Of a stretch of DNA of 17,514 nucleotides, positions 1-8,012 are shown in pieces (position 1 is the first letter of the stretch; every line of letters starts with the position of its first letter). This DNA is from Dysgonamonadaceae bacterium (GTDB taxonomy: Bacteria > Bacteroidota > Bacteroidia > Bacteroidales > Azobacteroidaceae): positions 1 through 17,514 of the forward strand of contig JAISNS010000070.1 in assembly GCA_031276105.1 (NCBI GenBank). The letters are read 5' to 3'. Under the pieces are notes generated by a model. The model had not been told where the DNA came from, made no database searches, and was given only the letters and a program-made list of their open reading frames with translations. The position numbers were made by a program, and so were the translations under genes.

Positions 1-103
1 TGTTGACGCCGAATATTTCGGGATTTTCCCATTCGGGCGTTTGGGCATGTACCCACATAGCGCTTAACGCTACAAAACCTAAGATCGATACTGTTTTTCT
101 CAT
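1..103 (-). CDS. N-terminus of a probable GH2 β-galactosidase (partial, runs off left edge)
   Basis: Only the first 34 codons are in the window. The ATG is at 101-103 and the reading frame continues past position 1. The peptide begins MRKTVSILGFVALSAMWVHA, a signal peptide with likely cleavage at HA|Q. It continues TPEWENPEIFGVN. A mature N-terminus of the form EW-x-NPE-hydrophobic-x-x-N is characteristic of Bacteroidetes GH2 β-galactosidases, which normally exceed 1000 residues. The expected role is removal of terminal β-galactose from oligosaccharides in the periplasm. It starts 34 bp after the stop of the GH16-GH105-DUF2264 gene on the same strand, so it is probably the next gene of the same operon. 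The assignment rests on a short stretch and on context; the catalytic domain is not visible. Confidence 0.7.
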   Translation of the reverse strand, partial: MRKTVSILGFVALSAMWVHAQTPEWENPEIFGVN

Positions 104-137
104 ATTATTTTTAATTAAAAATTTATAACGTGATATA

Positions 138-3100
138 CTATTCTTGTATTGCATGGTCTTTCGGAAAACTTTTGCCGTTCCATGCTTTTTTAGCTGTCCA
201 GTCTTGGGGAGGAGCTGTCCAGAACGAATGACTTGCCGGTAATCCCAACGGTAAAAAGACTTCGGAGGTCAGATACATGCTTCCGTTGTTGGTGTACCAG
301 TCTGCCAAACCGGGCTGATGACCGGCAAACCCCAACTGCAAAAAGCCTTTTTCATTGAAGTTTCCTTCTTGGGAAAACATGCGTTTCATGACGCCGGTCA
401 AGGCATTGCGAACCTGTCCTTCGGGCAATTCTTTCGGCAGATATTCCTTCCAAGCCAGTAACGACAGCGGTTGAAACACGCCCAAACGGTAGGTCATCGA
501 ACGTCCGAATACGGGAAATGCGGCTTCGGGCGAAATCAACCGTTCGAGTATCATGCCGTAGCGTTGCATCCGTTTTTTAGCCTTGTCGAGGTTTTTCGCC
601 ACCGATTCCAAACTCTTGTCGCGTAACTTTATTTTTTTGTCAACCAATACCTGCAACACCTGTACATACATGGGTTGAATCACATAACTGTTGTAATAGT
701 CGAAAGCAAAATGCTCGCCGTCGGAATACCAGCCGTCGCCGACATACCATTCCTCTATTTTACGGATGGCCGAATGGATGCGGTACATGTCGTGTTGAGC
801 GCCGGCGGTCATCAGGAAGGTTTCTATCATGGCCGAAAACAGCAGCCAGTTGGTGTTGGGCGGGTCGATGCGGCGCAACTGTTGAAATTCGGCGATGTAA
901 CGCTGTTTAGTCACACTGTCCAACGGTTTCCAAAGTTGTTCGGGCGCCCGCAAGAAACTGCTCGCAATGTAGGCGGCGTCCACCAGAGGCTGACCTTCGT
1001 TGCGCCACAAGAGATAATCGGGACTTTGCGGGTCAACGGCATGGGCATAACTTTTCAATGCCCATTCGCGCAGCTGTTTTCGTTGTTTACCCTCTTCCGT
1101 ATCATCGCCGGGGAGCGACAGCCAAGGTGCAATGCCGGACATCAATCGCCCGAAACATTCCATATACGTTACCTCCTTGTTGCGACCGTCCCATGTGGGA
1201 CTGACCTCTACCTGCATGTTCTTTTTCAATTCGCCCCGGCTCATGTTGCTCAACACAGGGGCAGCCATGCGATAGGCCAAGCCGGTCCAGCGGTCGCGGT
1301 CGCTGCTATTGCTGTAATTCAACATCTCGCAGGCCGCCAAGAGGAACGCGCCTACGCCAAAATCGGCAGTGGTTTGAGCGTTCACGTTTTTATGCTGGCT
1401 GGCCCGTTCGCCGATAGGTTGAATGTAGCCTACCGTTCCATCCGGCTGTAAGGCAACTGTTGTCAGATAATTCCAGCCTTTGCCTGCAACGGACGAATAC
1501 ACCTCTTTGTCCAGAATACCGGTATTTATTCCCCAAAGGAAGCCGTAAGTAAAAAATGCCGTGCCGCTGGTTTCATATCCGGGCGCCTGCGTTTCATCCA
1601 GCAGGCTGCGCAACCAGTAACCTTCTGTTTGTTGCGATTGTTTCAAGGTTTCTGCCATCTCCCGGAATACCTGCCTGTATTCTTCCCTGTGAGCATCGTC
1701 GGCAGGCAAATCCTGCAATACTTTTGCCAGTCCGGCAAAGACCCAGCCGTTTCCGCGCGACCAGAAGTCTTTTTTACCGCTTTCTGTTTTGTGTTTCGGG
1801 AAAATATAGTTGGCGTCGCGGTAAAAGAGTTTAGCCTCTTCGTCGTACATCAGCTTTTTAGCATACGAAAAATACTCGTATAATTTTTCCGTATATAAAG
1901 GATTGCCGGTTATTTTATACAGTTTGGTCATCACGGGCATAACCATGTAGAGGCCATCCGCCCACCACCAATAATCTTTGTTGGGAGTAGTCATTTCGTA
2001 TTCGATTACTTCTTTTGCCCGGGCTATTTTACGCTCTTCCGGTTGCAGATTGTAGAGGTCGATATACGTTTGGAAGCAGATTTGCCAGTCGCCGAAAAGG
2101 ACATGTTCGTCGGTTTCTCCGTATGAATATTTCCATGTTCGTTTATTGTCGCTTTTTGCGCCCTTCCATTCGTTGTGCTCGGCCCATGCTTCGGAGTAGC
2201 GGCGGTAATTTTCATCACCGGTGGCAAACCATGCAGCCATATTGCCGGAATGATAGGCGGCGGAATGCCAAAAAGCATTTGCCGGTTCGGGATGGGCGGA
2301 TTGCCAGCGGTCGTTTACTTTTCGGATAATGCTAAGGATGTTTTCGCGGGAAGATTCTTGATATACTCTGACATAATCAATCTCATATTTCAACGGGAAA
2401 GCGCTGTCGTCGGGAGTTCCGCCGTTATCGCCGCCGACGGCCAGATTGAGCAGGATGTAATGCGGTTGCTTAAACGGATTTTTGTAATCGCCTAACGGGC
2501 CGTTTTGCGTATCTTTCAGCAGCGTTTCATTTAACAACTCATCATCCAAATACAGGCGAATGGCTTCTTTGTTCCAATCCATGCGCCAGACGTGGAATTT
2601 GTTTGCCCAGTCGGGGTCTTTGTCCGTGAACGTTGAAAACGGGACGGTTTGCGTATCCCATTTGGCGGTATATGGCCTGTCTGTTCCCCACGCCGTGTTT
2701 GCCAAAATGTGGGGAACGTCTTTTATCCGGTAATACTCCATGATGTCGATTTCGCCGCAGGAGGGCCAATGCATCGTGCTTCCCAGCGTCCAGATGGCAG
2801 GCCATGCACCGGACGCCGTTGGTATTTTCGCGCGGACTTCAAAGCGTCCGTAGAGAAACTCCTTTGTCCCGACGGTCTTGATACACGAAGAAGTGTATTC
2901 GGCAAACCGGCGATTCTTTCGCCAGTCGCCGCTTCCGGCTTTGTATTGCGGATTGGGAACTGTTTCCTTTCGGGCGATTATCGTAAGGACGCCGCCGGAC
3001 GCCGAAGCGTTGGCCGGTTGATACCATTGATATTCGTTGTTCCTCACAAAGCCGCGTTCGTGACGCCACACTGCTGTGTCGGGTGCGCCTTCGTAATCAA

Positions 3101-3194
3101 ATTCGTCGCTCCAAACCAATTGATAGTCCTGCGCCCTGCCGTGCAATATCGCTGAGGCAAACAGGAGCGCTAATAAAAATTTCTTTATGCTCAT
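138..3194 (-). CDS. Three-domain secreted glycosidase: GH16 + GH105 + DUF2264
   Basis: This is a 1018-residue secreted protein with a signal peptide (cleavage near GRA|QD, residue 21). Residues ~24-278 are a GH16 jelly-roll hydrolase, with the catalytic motif GEIDIMEYY at 147-155 (E148, D150, E153) and a closing EIDYVRVYQ strand. Residues ~282-628 match GH105/GH88 unsaturated uronyl hydrolases: WADGLYM with catalytic Asp D413, and the hallmark RGNGW at 480-484. Residues ~638-1000 match DUF2264 (for example TYMECFGRLMSG and GDGWYSDGEHFAFDYYNSYV), which I recall corresponds to CAZy GH154, founded on a β-glucuronidase. There is no T9SS tail or lipobox, so a periplasmic location is likely. Each domain is about the size of a stand-alone family member, so one chain may carry an endo-glycanase and two uronidases. 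The GH16 substrate (β-1,3-galactan or β-1,3-glucan) cannot be read directly. It lies 121 bp downstream of the metallopeptidase gene; the gap holds a palindromic repeat. Confidence 0.9.
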   Translation of the reverse strand: MSIKKFLLALLFASAILHGRAQDYQLVWSDEFDYEGAPDTAVWRHERGFVRNNEYQWYQPANASASGGVLTIIARKETVPNPQYKAGSGDWRKNRRFAEYTSSCIKTVGTKEFLYGRFEVRAKIPTASGAWPAIWTLGSTMHWPSCGEIDIMEYYRIKDVPHILANTAWGTDRPYTAKWDTQTVPFSTFTDKDPDWANKFHVWRMDWNKEAIRLYLDDELLNETLLKDTQNGPLGDYKNPFKQPHYILLNLAVGGDNGGTPDDSAFPLKYEIDYVRVYQESSRENILSIIRKVNDRWQSAHPEPANAFWHSAAYHSGNMAAWFATGDENYRRYSEAWAEHNEWKGAKSDNKRTWKYSYGETDEHVLFGDWQICFQTYIDLYNLQPEERKIARAKEVIEYEMTTPNKDYWWWADGLYMVMPVMTKLYKITGNPLYTEKLYEYFSYAKKLMYDEEAKLFYRDANYIFPKHKTESGKKDFWSRGNGWVFAGLAKVLQDLPADDAHREEYRQVFREMAETLKQSQQTEGYWLRSLLDETQAPGYETSGTAFFTYGFLWGINTGILDKEVYSSVAGKGWNYLTTVALQPDGTVGYIQPIGERASQHKNVNAQTTADFGVGAFLLAACEMLNYSNSSDRDRWTGLAYRMAAPVLSNMSRGELKKNMQVEVSPTWDGRNKEVTYMECFGRLMSGIAPWLSLPGDDTEEGKQRKQLREWALKSYAHAVDPQSPDYLLWRNEGQPLVDAAYIASSFLRAPEQLWKPLDSVTKQRYIAEFQQLRRIDPPNTNWLLFSAMIETFLMTAGAQHDMYRIHSAIRKIEEWYVGDGWYSDGEHFAFDYYNSYVIQPMYVQVLQVLVDKKIKLRDKSLESVAKNLDKAKKRMQRYGMILERLISPEAAFPVFGRSMTYRLGVFQPLSLLAWKEYLPKELPEGQVRNALTGVMKRMFSQEGNFNEKGFLQLGFAGHQPGLADWYTNNGSMYLTSEVFLPLGLPASHSFWTAPPQDWTAKKAWNGKSFPKDHAIQE

Positions 3195-3221
3195 ATTATT
3201 AGTGTTAAGTAAATTTTATTT

Positions 3222-3301
3222 TGTCATCCCGCGCTTGACGCGGGAAGCCCTGAAAAACGAGTTGGATTTACAGGGGATTGCGGGTCAAGCCCGCAATGAC
3301 A
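3222..3301. repeat. 80-bp palindromic intergenic repeat
   Basis: The ends are inverted copies: TGTCATCCCGCGCTTGACGC on the left, and on the right (complement) TGTCATTGCGGGCTTGACCC. Each end also contains its own GC-rich hairpin (CCCGCG..CGCGGG and GCGGG..CCCGC), and inverted GGGCTTCC/CCCTG-like segments flank an AT-rich centre. It fills most of the gap between two co-directional genes of the operon. The form is that of a dispersed, non-autonomous repeat (REP or MITE-like). In the transcript it could act as an attenuator or protect an mRNA end. Copies elsewhere in the genome cannot be checked here. Confidence 0.75.
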
Positions 3302-3315
3302 GAATTAACATTACA

Positions 3316-5508
3316 TTAGTGTACAATTACTTTGTTTGCCGGTTGTCCCGAAACCTTTACGATATATAATCCGGCTGCAATAGGGATGCGGATTTCCTTG
3401 CTATTCGCTTTCTGTGTTTTTACCGGACGACCGGAAATGTCATAGACCCTGACTAACGCCTGATTCGGCAGATTTTTCATATACAGCATTTCATGTTCGC
3501 CATATATTGCCGGTTTGGGGAGTGGAGTGTTCCGGATTGCTGTTTCCGCTCCTTTTTCCAGGGTCAGCGTCCATTTTTGCGTAGCCGGAATGGTTGTTGC
3601 CGTGCTGTATGTGTTTCCGATTTTGGAGCCATGCGTTGTTTTTCCGAAGTGATCCAGCCGGTGCTTGTCGCTGTTGCCGATCGTGAAGACTTGCGTGATC
3701 GTATCTCCGGAAACGATGTTCTCTACAAAGGCGACCGATAAATGCTGACTGTCGTTTTCCGGGTCGTAGGCGATATTTTTTGTATGCGCGCAGGCGGTAA
3801 CTTCCGCATCTTCGCCGGCTACGGGGTTCCAAGTTTCTATGGTCAGGACTTTTTGTGTTCGGGCGTTGGTAAAGACGTAGCGTTTTTCTCCGTCTGTTTC
3901 TGTGGAAGTCATTTTCCAGCGGATAGAAGAATAGTTCGGTTCCGATTGCGTATAGCTCCGGTTTACTATGTCTAATCCGTCGGCGCTTGTTTGGGAGCGC
4001 AGGCCGTGCATCAGTCCCGCCGGATGGATGGAATATTCGGCGCCTTCTTCCCATTGCCGGTTTCCGTTTACTTCTATCGCCTGCGCAAAGCGGTTCACTT
4101 CTTCGGCGGTGAAGATTAGCCAGCGTTGCGCCGCGTTGGTAGCGCCGATATTGAAATTGCTTACGGTTGTTGCGTTTTTCAACGCGGCGACCAGGCAAGG
4201 CGGCGTTGTTGTGGCTTGCGGATAAATGATCCAATAGCCTTTCAAGCGGATGGACGTGTTTGGGTCGCCCAACCAGGTAGCTGTCCGGGAAGCCATCAAC
4301 TGGAAGCGGGAGGTATTTCCTGCGGTTGCTTCGGGGGCGGTCAAGCCGATGCCATTCGTTCCGGTCGATTTATAAACGAAATACTTGCCGGTTGCTGCGT
4401 TTTGAATCGTGTAGTAACGGCTTGCCGGGTCGAAATCGAAACGCCAGGCTGCGCTGTCGTTGGCCAATACTTCTTCGGGGGTCATGCGCTTGGCGGCGAT
4501 GTTTCCGGCTTCGTTTTCGACTAAGTAAGTCGTATCTCTTCCGCGAATCGCTTCTTCCGTTTTGATGTAATACTTTTCTCCGGGTTTCACGTCGAAGGTA
4601 CAGGCCGGCGTAGCAAATTCGTTGGTGGGCGGGAGGCCGTCTTCGCCGAAGGCTTGCACAATCATGGCGTTGATCAGGTAAGTCATATCGGTTCCATTGT
4701 CTTCGTGAGCGCCGTTGATTCCGTAGGGCCAGAAGTGCTGGGTGTCGCCTTTGAGGACAGCTGCCGGGTCTTTCGACATGATTTGCAGGACTTTATTTGC
4801 CCGTTCGCCCAGCCATAGGCCGTTGGCATGGAGGGCAGTGTTCGACCACATCGCATGAGTACCTACGCCGATGGTATGCGCCATTTCGTGGAGGGCGGTG
4901 CCTGTGCGCTGATAGCTGGCGTTGGGGCCGAATCGCATCCAGCCGCCATAAGAGGCTTCGGCAGTCGGTGTTTCGGAGCCGTAATTGAGCGTCAAGTGTG
5001 TTTGGATGGAGGTGAAATTTGTCCAGTACTCGATGGCCGATTCAACGGCAGCGGTGATTCGGTCGTAATGCTGCCGGTTGTCGGGATCGGTTTCCTCGTT
5101 CCAGTTCTTGGTATAGGTGATTACTCCTTTCGGAATGGTGATGATTCGTATTTCATCGCCATAGCTTGTTTCATTTTCCGTAGAAACGGCATACGCTCTG
5201 ACGTAATAGACTGTTGCCGGTTCCAAGTTATTCATCCGGCAGAGGAAGGGGGAGGTATTGCCGGCTACGGCTTTGGAATCGCCGGTGGTCGGATTGTGTT
5301 CTGTGTTCCAGCAAATGCCTCTTTCTTTGATTGAAGCGGTTTCACCGGCTACGGCGCTGCCTCCGGCAAAGGCGACTGTTGCGCCTCGTGTGAAATCGGG
5401 ACTTGTGGTCACTTGCTGTGCTTGCAATTGGTTTCCGGCGAAAGCCGAAAACAAAAGACAAGCCATTCGGATTGTAAGCGCTAAGCGCTGTTTGAGTTTG
5501 GTTATCAT
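3316..5508 (-). CDS. Secreted putative zinc metallopeptidase with FN3-like, β-trefoil-like and T9SS sorting domains
   Basis: This is a 730-residue protein. Residues 1-31 form a signal peptide (cleavage near LQA|QQ). Residues ~33-127 are an FN3-like module (GICWNTEHNPTTGD, LEPATVYYVRAYAVS). Residues ~140-290 hold a zincin-like domain with HEMAHTIGVGTH at 207-218, giving the HExxH zinc site H207/E208/H211. The third metzincin histidine would be expected at 217, but the His is at 218. Residues ~305-470 and ~480-655 look like two β-trefoil (ricin-like) modules, with repeating aromatic ends such as AAWRF, AQRWLIF and TQKWTL; they may bind glycan. Residues ~670-730 are a type A T9SS C-terminal sorting domain (VRVYDISGRPV, GLYIVKVSGQ), implying surface anchoring or release. 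The ATG overlaps the TGA of the GH128 gene (ATGA), so translation is probably coupled. The domain order suggests a protease directed to a glycoprotein, but the peptidase family is not recognised and activity is unproven. Confidence 0.75.
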   Translation of the reverse strand: MITKLKQRLALTIRMACLLFSAFAGNQLQAQQVTTSPDFTRGATVAFAGGSAVAGETASIKERGICWNTEHNPTTGDSKAVAGNTSPFLCRMNNLEPATVYYVRAYAVSTENETSYGDEIRIITIPKGVITYTKNWNEETDPDNRQHYDRITAAVESAIEYWTNFTSIQTHLTLNYGSETPTAEASYGGWMRFGPNASYQRTGTALHEMAHTIGVGTHAMWSNTALHANGLWLGERANKVLQIMSKDPAAVLKGDTQHFWPYGINGAHEDNGTDMTYLINAMIVQAFGEDGLPPTNEFATPACTFDVKPGEKYYIKTEEAIRGRDTTYLVENEAGNIAAKRMTPEEVLANDSAAWRFDFDPASRYYTIQNAATGKYFVYKSTGTNGIGLTAPEATAGNTSRFQLMASRTATWLGDPNTSIRLKGYWIIYPQATTTPPCLVAALKNATTVSNFNIGATNAAQRWLIFTAEEVNRFAQAIEVNGNRQWEEGAEYSIHPAGLMHGLRSQTSADGLDIVNRSYTQSEPNYSSIRWKMTSTETDGEKRYVFTNARTQKVLTIETWNPVAGEDAEVTACAHTKNIAYDPENDSQHLSVAFVENIVSGDTITQVFTIGNSDKHRLDHFGKTTHGSKIGNTYSTATTIPATQKWTLTLEKGAETAIRNTPLPKPAIYGEHEMLYMKNLPNQALVRVYDISGRPVKTQKANSKEIRIPIAAGLYIVKVSGQPANKVIVH

Positions 5509-7916
5509 TGGACGATTAATTTAAGTGTTTGCACGGTTTGTCCCGTTATTTTAACGATATACAGGCCCGGATGGGGCGGAGCATACAGCGTTTTATCTGC
5601 CGGTTGATGCAGGATTCGTTTTCCTTCCGCGTTCAGGATTTCGACAGTGATGTTTTTCAAGGGTACATCCGTATCGAAATGAATGGCCAGCTGTTCGTTT
5701 GCCTTTACCGGATTGGGCAACAGAGACAAGGCTTTGCCCGGGTGAATGTTTTCCATAGCGGTAATCCCGTCGCCGTCGGAGCCGTCTTCTTTTTTGGTTA
5801 TCGCTTTAACGGGAACGGCGTTCACGCTTTCACCCCAGCCATTCACGCTGTGTACGCGATACCAGTAAATTGTGTTGGGTTTCAATCCGGTATTATTATC
5901 GTAGCTTGTTTGCAAGTATGAATTTCGGAGTACCAGATAGATGCTGTCGGGATACGTGGCGCGGTAAATACGGTACGAGTTGGCATTATCTACGGCGTTC
6001 CATTCCAGTTTTATCCACGACGACGAAATTGGCGTAGCCGTAACGGTGGGGGAGGCGACTTCTGCATCGACTTCGATTTTGATACTCGCCGATGTAGCTA
6101 TACTGTTGTCGTAACCGATTGCCCGGTAGCGATAGTTGGCTGCCACGATATTCGGATTGCTTACCGTAATGGACTGCATACCGGCGGCGTCGCTTTTCTT
6201 GGGCGGGATGGTATCGCCGACGACTGTCCATGCTCCGGTATTGCCGGTGCGTCGTTCCAGGAGGTATCCTTTTGCGGTTTCCCCGTTGTAGTCTTTCCAG
6301 GTAAAGGTATTGGTCGACTTGTTATAAGTCATGTCGGTGGCGACTAATTTCCACTGGTGGTCGTAAGCGTCGTTGAAGGCTAATTTCGACGGGTTGGAGG
6401 CGTACCATTTTCCGGCGGGCGTCAGTTTGCCTCCCAGATGCATGGAGCGGGCGTCCTGCACCCAGTTGTAGATGAAATAGCGTTCGATGTGTAGGCCTTC
6501 TTCTTCCATGATTCCGACAATGTTTTTTATGTCGTTCAGTTGTTTGGCGGCATTGGCGGGCGAGCAGGGTAGGGTAACGGTGGTTGTATTCCCGCTGCCA
6601 TCGAGAATCGGATTGCCGTCGGCGTCGCATTTCGGTCCTTCGGCGTCGGGGAAGTTATGTCCGGTCCAGTTGGCTCCGTTGTTCCATTCGGTGATCCACA
6701 CCGGGCGTTTCGTCTTGTCCCATACGGCTTTCAACTGGCTTCTCCACGACGACATACTGGTGTACCAATAGCTGTGGATGGCGACGAAATCGACCCGGTA
6801 GTTCAGTTTGTCACATTCGGTGAGGAAATTGTAGAGCCAGTTGAAGTCGGTTGGCGCCGGTGTGCCGAGCCGGAGTCCGGAGGCCATCATGGCCGGCCAC
6901 CGTTCGATAGCCTGCGCTACGGTAATCGGTTTGCCGCCGTTGTCGTCTTCGTGCTGTTCGCTGTGGTCGGGTTCGTTGTAACCGAGCAGGTGGGTAACGT
7001 TGGCTTTGTTGTTGAATGATGCGTCGCCCGGCCAGCCGAGTTTTTGTTTGATCATGACATAATTCCAGTCAACGTTGGTAGAATTGCCGCCGTCGCTCCA
7101 GTCGTAAAACGAGGTCGCGTTGATTTCTGCGGGCGGGCCTCCTGCCCATCCGCGCTGGTTTACCCAGTCCCAGCGGAAGACTCGGATAAAGGAAACGGAG
7201 GCTTCCAATCCTTTCGGCATGGCGTTTACTTCGAGGTCTCCGTCGTTGGCAATAAATACTTTGCTGAATCCTGTCCCGTCCACTTTGTTGGCAAGGGTGG
7301 CCATATAGCCGCGTTTCAGTTTGAAGGAACGGATGGCGTTGTTGAACGTTCCCAGCGAGGTATGGCGGGTAAAGATGGGATACGACTTGGTTGCTCCGCC
7401 GAAGTTGGGTTCCGTAAAGACTTGCAAAGCCGCTGCGTCGGTAGCGTTTCCGAAGGGGATTAGTACCGATCCGGAGCCGTAGATAGCGATGCGGGCATTT
7501 TGTTGGGAGTTGTCGGCAGCGCCGGGGAGTTTGGGTACGACCGTTTTGCCGTTGACGGTTATTGTTTTTGTTTCCAAGTATTGGGCAATCATCGCCGAAG
7601 GCTTAACGGCTTCGAGAAAGAGCCATGAATCTTCCGACATCAGGTCGATGGTTGTGTTGGTCAGGGGCACATCGCCGGTGAGATGGAGGTCGGTTTTGCC
7701 GGATACCGTTACCGTAGCGTCCGACAGGCCGGTATAGGTGACTGTGCCGGCGTCGGCGAGGTTGATTACGTCATCTAAATCTCCTTCTGTTTCTGCCGCC
7801 GGAGAGACCGCAAGCCCGAAGTTATCGCTTTGCGGTAATTCGTCGTTCACGCCGGTTGCCTGCACAAGGTGCGAAAGGCAACACGATAATACTAAATAAA
7901 TAATGCTTTTTTTCAT
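5505..7916 (-). CDS. GH128-type secreted glycoside hydrolase with βγ-crystallin-like module, FN3 domains and T9SS tail
   Basis: The chosen start is ATG at 7914-7916 (803 residues); a TTG four codons upstream is less likely because the signal peptide MKKSIIYLVLSC begins at the ATG. Residues ~160-230 resemble a βγ-crystallin domain (VFTEPNFGGATKSYP, then NNAIRSFKLKRGYMATL). Residues ~240-515 carry the GH128 (glycoside hydrolase catalytic-core) fold. The probable acid/base is in LLGYNEPD (E315), followed by DFVAIHSYWY, and the probable nucleophile is in VWITEWNN (E410). The family is known for endo-β-1,3-glucanases. Two FN3-like modules (~525-620 and ~625-710) precede a T9SS type A sorting domain (LSLLPNPVKANEQL ... 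GLYIVKITGQ, ~732-803). The protein should therefore be surface-exposed and make the first cuts in the polysaccharide. It lies 96 bp downstream of the GH51 gene, and its TGA overlaps the next ATG. The substrate could be a β-1,3-glucan or another β-1,3-linked backbone. Confidence 0.85.
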   Translation of the reverse strand: MKKSIIYLVLSCCLSHLVQATGVNDELPQSDNFGLAVSPAAETEGDLDDVINLADAGTVTYTGLSDATVTVSGKTDLHLTGDVPLTNTTIDLMSEDSWLFLEAVKPSAMIAQYLETKTITVNGKTVVPKLPGAADNSQQNARIAIYGSGSVLIPFGNATDAAALQVFTEPNFGGATKSYPIFTRHTSLGTFNNAIRSFKLKRGYMATLANKVDGTGFSKVFIANDGDLEVNAMPKGLEASVSFIRVFRWDWVNQRGWAGGPPAEINATSFYDWSDGGNSTNVDWNYVMIKQKLGWPGDASFNNKANVTHLLGYNEPDHSEQHEDDNGGKPITVAQAIERWPAMMASGLRLGTPAPTDFNWLYNFLTECDKLNYRVDFVAIHSYWYTSMSSWRSQLKAVWDKTKRPVWITEWNNGANWTGHNFPDAEGPKCDADGNPILDGSGNTTTVTLPCSPANAAKQLNDIKNIVGIMEEEGLHIERYFIYNWVQDARSMHLGGKLTPAGKWYASNPSKLAFNDAYDHQWKLVATDMTYNKSTNTFTWKDYNGETAKGYLLERRTGNTGAWTVVGDTIPPKKSDAAGMQSITVSNPNIVAANYRYRAIGYDNSIATSASIKIEVDAEVASPTVTATPISSSWIKLEWNAVDNANSYRIYRATYPDSIYLVLRNSYLQTSYDNNTGLKPNTIYWYRVHSVNGWGESVNAVPVKAITKKEDGSDGDGITAMENIHPGKALSLLPNPVKANEQLAIHFDTDVPLKNITVEILNAEGKRILHQPADKTLYAPPHPGLYIVKITGQTVQTLKLIVQ

Positions 7917-8012
7917 GATATAATACAAATAATGTTTCTTTTTATGATGTAATTGTTAGTCAGCCACGTTACGCATCGTCACATCTGCTGCCGGCAGCGG
8001 ATCGCATCAGGT

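Noticed and set aside
675..1451. 258-codon plus-strand frame opposite the GH16-GH105-DUF2264 gene
   Set aside because: It lies wholly antisense to a strongly supported gene, has no recognisable motif, and reflects the codon composition of the opposite strand.
7987..7998. GCTGCCGGCAGC palindrome between the GH51 and GH128 genes
   Set aside because: A perfect palindrome without a loop or U-tract; not a convincing terminator and too short to call an operator.
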